A stretch of 25,124 nucleotides of DNA from an uncultured Clostridia bacterium (GTDB taxonomy: Bacteria; Bacillota; Clostridia; TANB77; CAG-508), in the NCBI GenBank assembly GCA_948505485.1, contig CAOPQH010000006.1, positions 1-25,124 on the forward strand. Reading direction: 5' to 3'. Numbering within the stretch: the first letter of the stretch is position 1; every line of letters begins with the position of its first letter. Shown one piece after another: positions 23,397 through 25,124 of this stretch. The notes under the pieces were generated by a model. The model did not search any database, was not told where the DNA came from, and saw nothing but the letters and a program-made list of their open reading frames with translations. The translations under genes and the position numbers were made by a program.

Positions 23397-24830
23397 ATGC
23401 AACTATTAGATGAAAATTATTCAAACAAAAAGAATAATAAAAAATTAAAAATTACAATACTAGTTTCAATCATTGTTTTATTTGTAATAATGCTTATATT
23501 AATTATTACAATGTTTGCTTTAAAAGAAAAAGAATTAATAGTTACTTTGGATGGTAATAAAAATAACAAAATAGGATCTTTATTAGTTTTTGATGGTAGT
23601 AATACTAACAAAATATATGTACCAATAAGAGATATTGCAAGTTATTTAGGCTATAAAGATTATAGTGGAGAATATGATAATGTTTCAGAGGTTTCTAATA
23701 AATGCTATGTTGAGTGTGAAAACGAAGTAGCTAATTTTGCATTGAATTCTAATCATATATATAAAAAAGAAATAATAAATAATAGTGATTATGAAATAAA
23801 AACCATAGATGAGCCTGTAAAAGCTATAAATGGAAAATTATATACAACAACAGATGGTATAGAAAAAGCATTTAATGTTAGTTTTACATATAATGCAGAT
23901 AAAAATACAGTAGTAATATATACAATGCCGTATTTAATACAAGCATATAGTAGTAAAGTATTAGATTACGGTTATGAAAGTATTGCTGAAGAATTCAATA
24001 ATCAAAAAACAGTTTTAAATAATATGTTAGTTGTTAATAAAGAAGAAAAATATGCTGTTATTGATATAGAGGGAAAAGCTATATTAGAAAACAAATATGA
24101 AAAAATAGAATATTTACAGAATTCATCTGACTTTTTGGTAACAAAAGATGGTAAAGTTGGAATAATTACACAGTCAGGAAAAACAAAAGTAGGATTAACA
24201 TATGATGAAATAAAACTAATGGATAATAGTAAAAATTTATATATGATAAAAAAAGATGGAAAATATGGTGTAATTGATAATTCTGGTAAAATATTAATTC
24301 ACCCAGAATATAATAAAATAGGAATTGATGCAAGTCAGTTTAAAGAAAATGAAATAAAAAATAGTTATGTATTATTAAATACATTAATACCAGTACAAAA
24401 AGGAGAATTGTGGGGATTTATAAACATATCAGGAAATCAAATTACAGATTTTGAATATACTGCAATTGGTTATCTTGAGGCTAGTTCTACAACAGGTAGT
24501 AACTTATTATTAATTCCTGACTATGATGTAATAATTGTCAAAAAAGATGAAAAGTATACAGCAATAAATGCAAAAGGAGAAAAAATATGGCCTGCAGCAT
24601 TTGATGCTATTTATATGACAATTACATCTGGTGAAAAAGAATATACAATGTCTGGAAATAATAAAACTTGGAATCTAATACAAAAATTAGAAGAACAAGG
24701 TATTGGAAAGAAAAAAGCAAAAGAAAATACAGACAGTAATAATACAACAAATACTGAGAATACAAATACAAATGAAAGTGCTAATACAACTAATAAATCT
24801 AACAATACATTAGAAGCAATAACACAATAA
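23397..24830 (+). CDS. Membrane-anchored WG-repeat protein
   Basis: The 477-residue protein has a short cytoplasmic N terminus, one membrane helix (about residues 19-42) and a large outer domain. Residues about 48-175 look like a copper amine oxidase N-terminal-like / stalk domain (VPIRDIASYLGY). From about 205 to 410 run several WG-type repeats (EEKYAVIDIEGKAILENKYEKI, DGKYGVIDNSGKILIHPEYNKI, KGELWGFINISGNQITDFEYTA). The last 40 residues are low-complexity Asn/Thr. WG repeats are usually surface or binding modules. It sits 11 bases after tgt with GGAGG ahead of the ATG, so it is likely cotranscribed without a functional link. Confidence 0.8.
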   Translation: MQLLDENYSNKKNNKKLKITILVSIIVLFVIMLILIITMFALKEKELIVTLDGNKNNKIGSLLVFDGSNTNKIYVPIRDIASYLGYKDYSGEYDNVSEVSNKCYVECENEVANFALNSNHIYKKEIINNSDYEIKTIDEPVKAINGKLYTTTDGIEKAFNVSFTYNADKNTVVIYTMPYLIQAYSSKVLDYGYESIAEEFNNQKTVLNNMLVVNKEEKYAVIDIEGKAILENKYEKIEYLQNSSDFLVTKDGKVGIITQSGKTKVGLTYDEIKLMDNSKNLYMIKKDGKYGVIDNSGKILIHPEYNKIGIDASQFKENEIKNSYVLLNTLIPVQKGELWGFINISGNQITDFEYTAIGYLEASSTTGSNLLLIPDYDVIIVKKDEKYTAINAKGEKIWPAAFDAIYMTITSGEKEYTMSGNNKTWNLIQKLEEQGIGKKKAKENTDSNNTTNTENTNTNESANTTNKSNNTLEAITQ

Positions 24831-24855
24831 ATTTTAGTATAATTATAATATAATC

Positions 24856-24894
24856 AAACGAACAAGCTTAAAATTCAAGCTTGTTCGTTTTGTT
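24856..24894 (+). terminator. Strong rho-independent terminator
   Basis: A perfect 14-bp stem (AAACGAACAAGCTT with its complement) and 7-base loop, ending in TTTTGTT. It closes the queA-tgt-WG group. Confidence 0.85.
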
Positions 24895-25124
24895 ATACAT
24901 TATTAATAATTTCTATATATTATTTCTAGTTAATTTCAGTATATCTGTGAATTGTAATTAATATTTAATTCGACCAGTCATTCTAATAGAAAAAATATAA
25001 AAAATAGTATATAAATATATATGATAAAAAAGTATATATAATCGTTATATAATCAATATACATGATATTAAGAACAAATCGGAAAGCCTTAATATTAGTA
25101 TAATTTTAACTTTACTCTTTGGCT
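24895..25124. other. Gene-free right edge
   Basis: Very AT-rich with no open frame of note on either strand. Several TATAAT-like strings near 25000-25060 could be promoter elements for a gene outside the window, but none can be assigned. Confidence 0.5.

Noticed and set aside
1..25124. Genome-wide reassignment of CGG to another amino acid
   Set aside because: The seven in-frame CGGs in accessory genes read acceptably as Arg and keep their frames; the window offers no conserved alignment column to support another residue.

Overview
The window is about 25 kb of very AT-rich DNA with dense genes, AGA-dominated arginine codons, strong AAGGAGG-type ribosome sites and TTGnnn-17-TATAAT promoters. 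Together with a spore photoproduct lyase, a T-box leader, MutS2, a two-half ThyX and clostridial-style prepilin and WG-repeat proteins, this points to an anaerobic, probably spore-forming, Gram-positive of the class Clostridia. I cannot name a genus from sequence alone.

Left part (1-6.7 kb), accessory and cell-surface. It holds a membrane-anchored DNA/RNA non-specific endonuclease, an unknown protein with a TTG start, a possible gene remnant, a minus-strand M14 peptidoglycan peptidase, a lipoprotein with a transglutaminase-like domain, the tmRNA gene ssrA, a small orphan gene and an amidase-domain protein. The M14 gene is the most striking object: its full family sequence is present, but spread over the three frames. 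It is joined by three +1 steps, each at an in-frame CGG codon and each skipping the C so that the next GGN is read as glycine. The zinc-site and catalytic residues are only united if all three steps occur.

Middle part (6.7-13.3 kb), core metabolism. It holds a PflX-like radical SAM protein, then thyX, splB and a dCMP deaminase, which share a thymine/dTMP theme. A 61-residue orphan gene lies between the last two. A hairpin separates them from minus-strand mutS2. The 486-base gap after mutS2 holds a 39-bp tandem repeat, a second repeat family with a 41-base step and a GC-rich palindrome.

Right part (13.7-25.1 kb). It holds a two-gene NatAB-like ABC exporter, then an isoleucine T-box leader (specifier AUC) in front of a threonylcarbamoyl-AMP synthase gene fused in an overlapping operon to a type-2 ileS. 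Next come a minus-strand orphan gene with a Cys/His hydrolase look and a run of prepilin-like gene, queA, tgt and a WG-repeat membrane protein closed by a strong terminator. The tsaC-ileS pair links a tRNA modification (t6A) to isoleucine charging, and queA-tgt make queuosine in tRNA.

By eye, CGG is absent from all the housekeeping genes here. It appears only in four small accessory genes (seven times, in frame) and at the three frame-change sites of the M14 gene.
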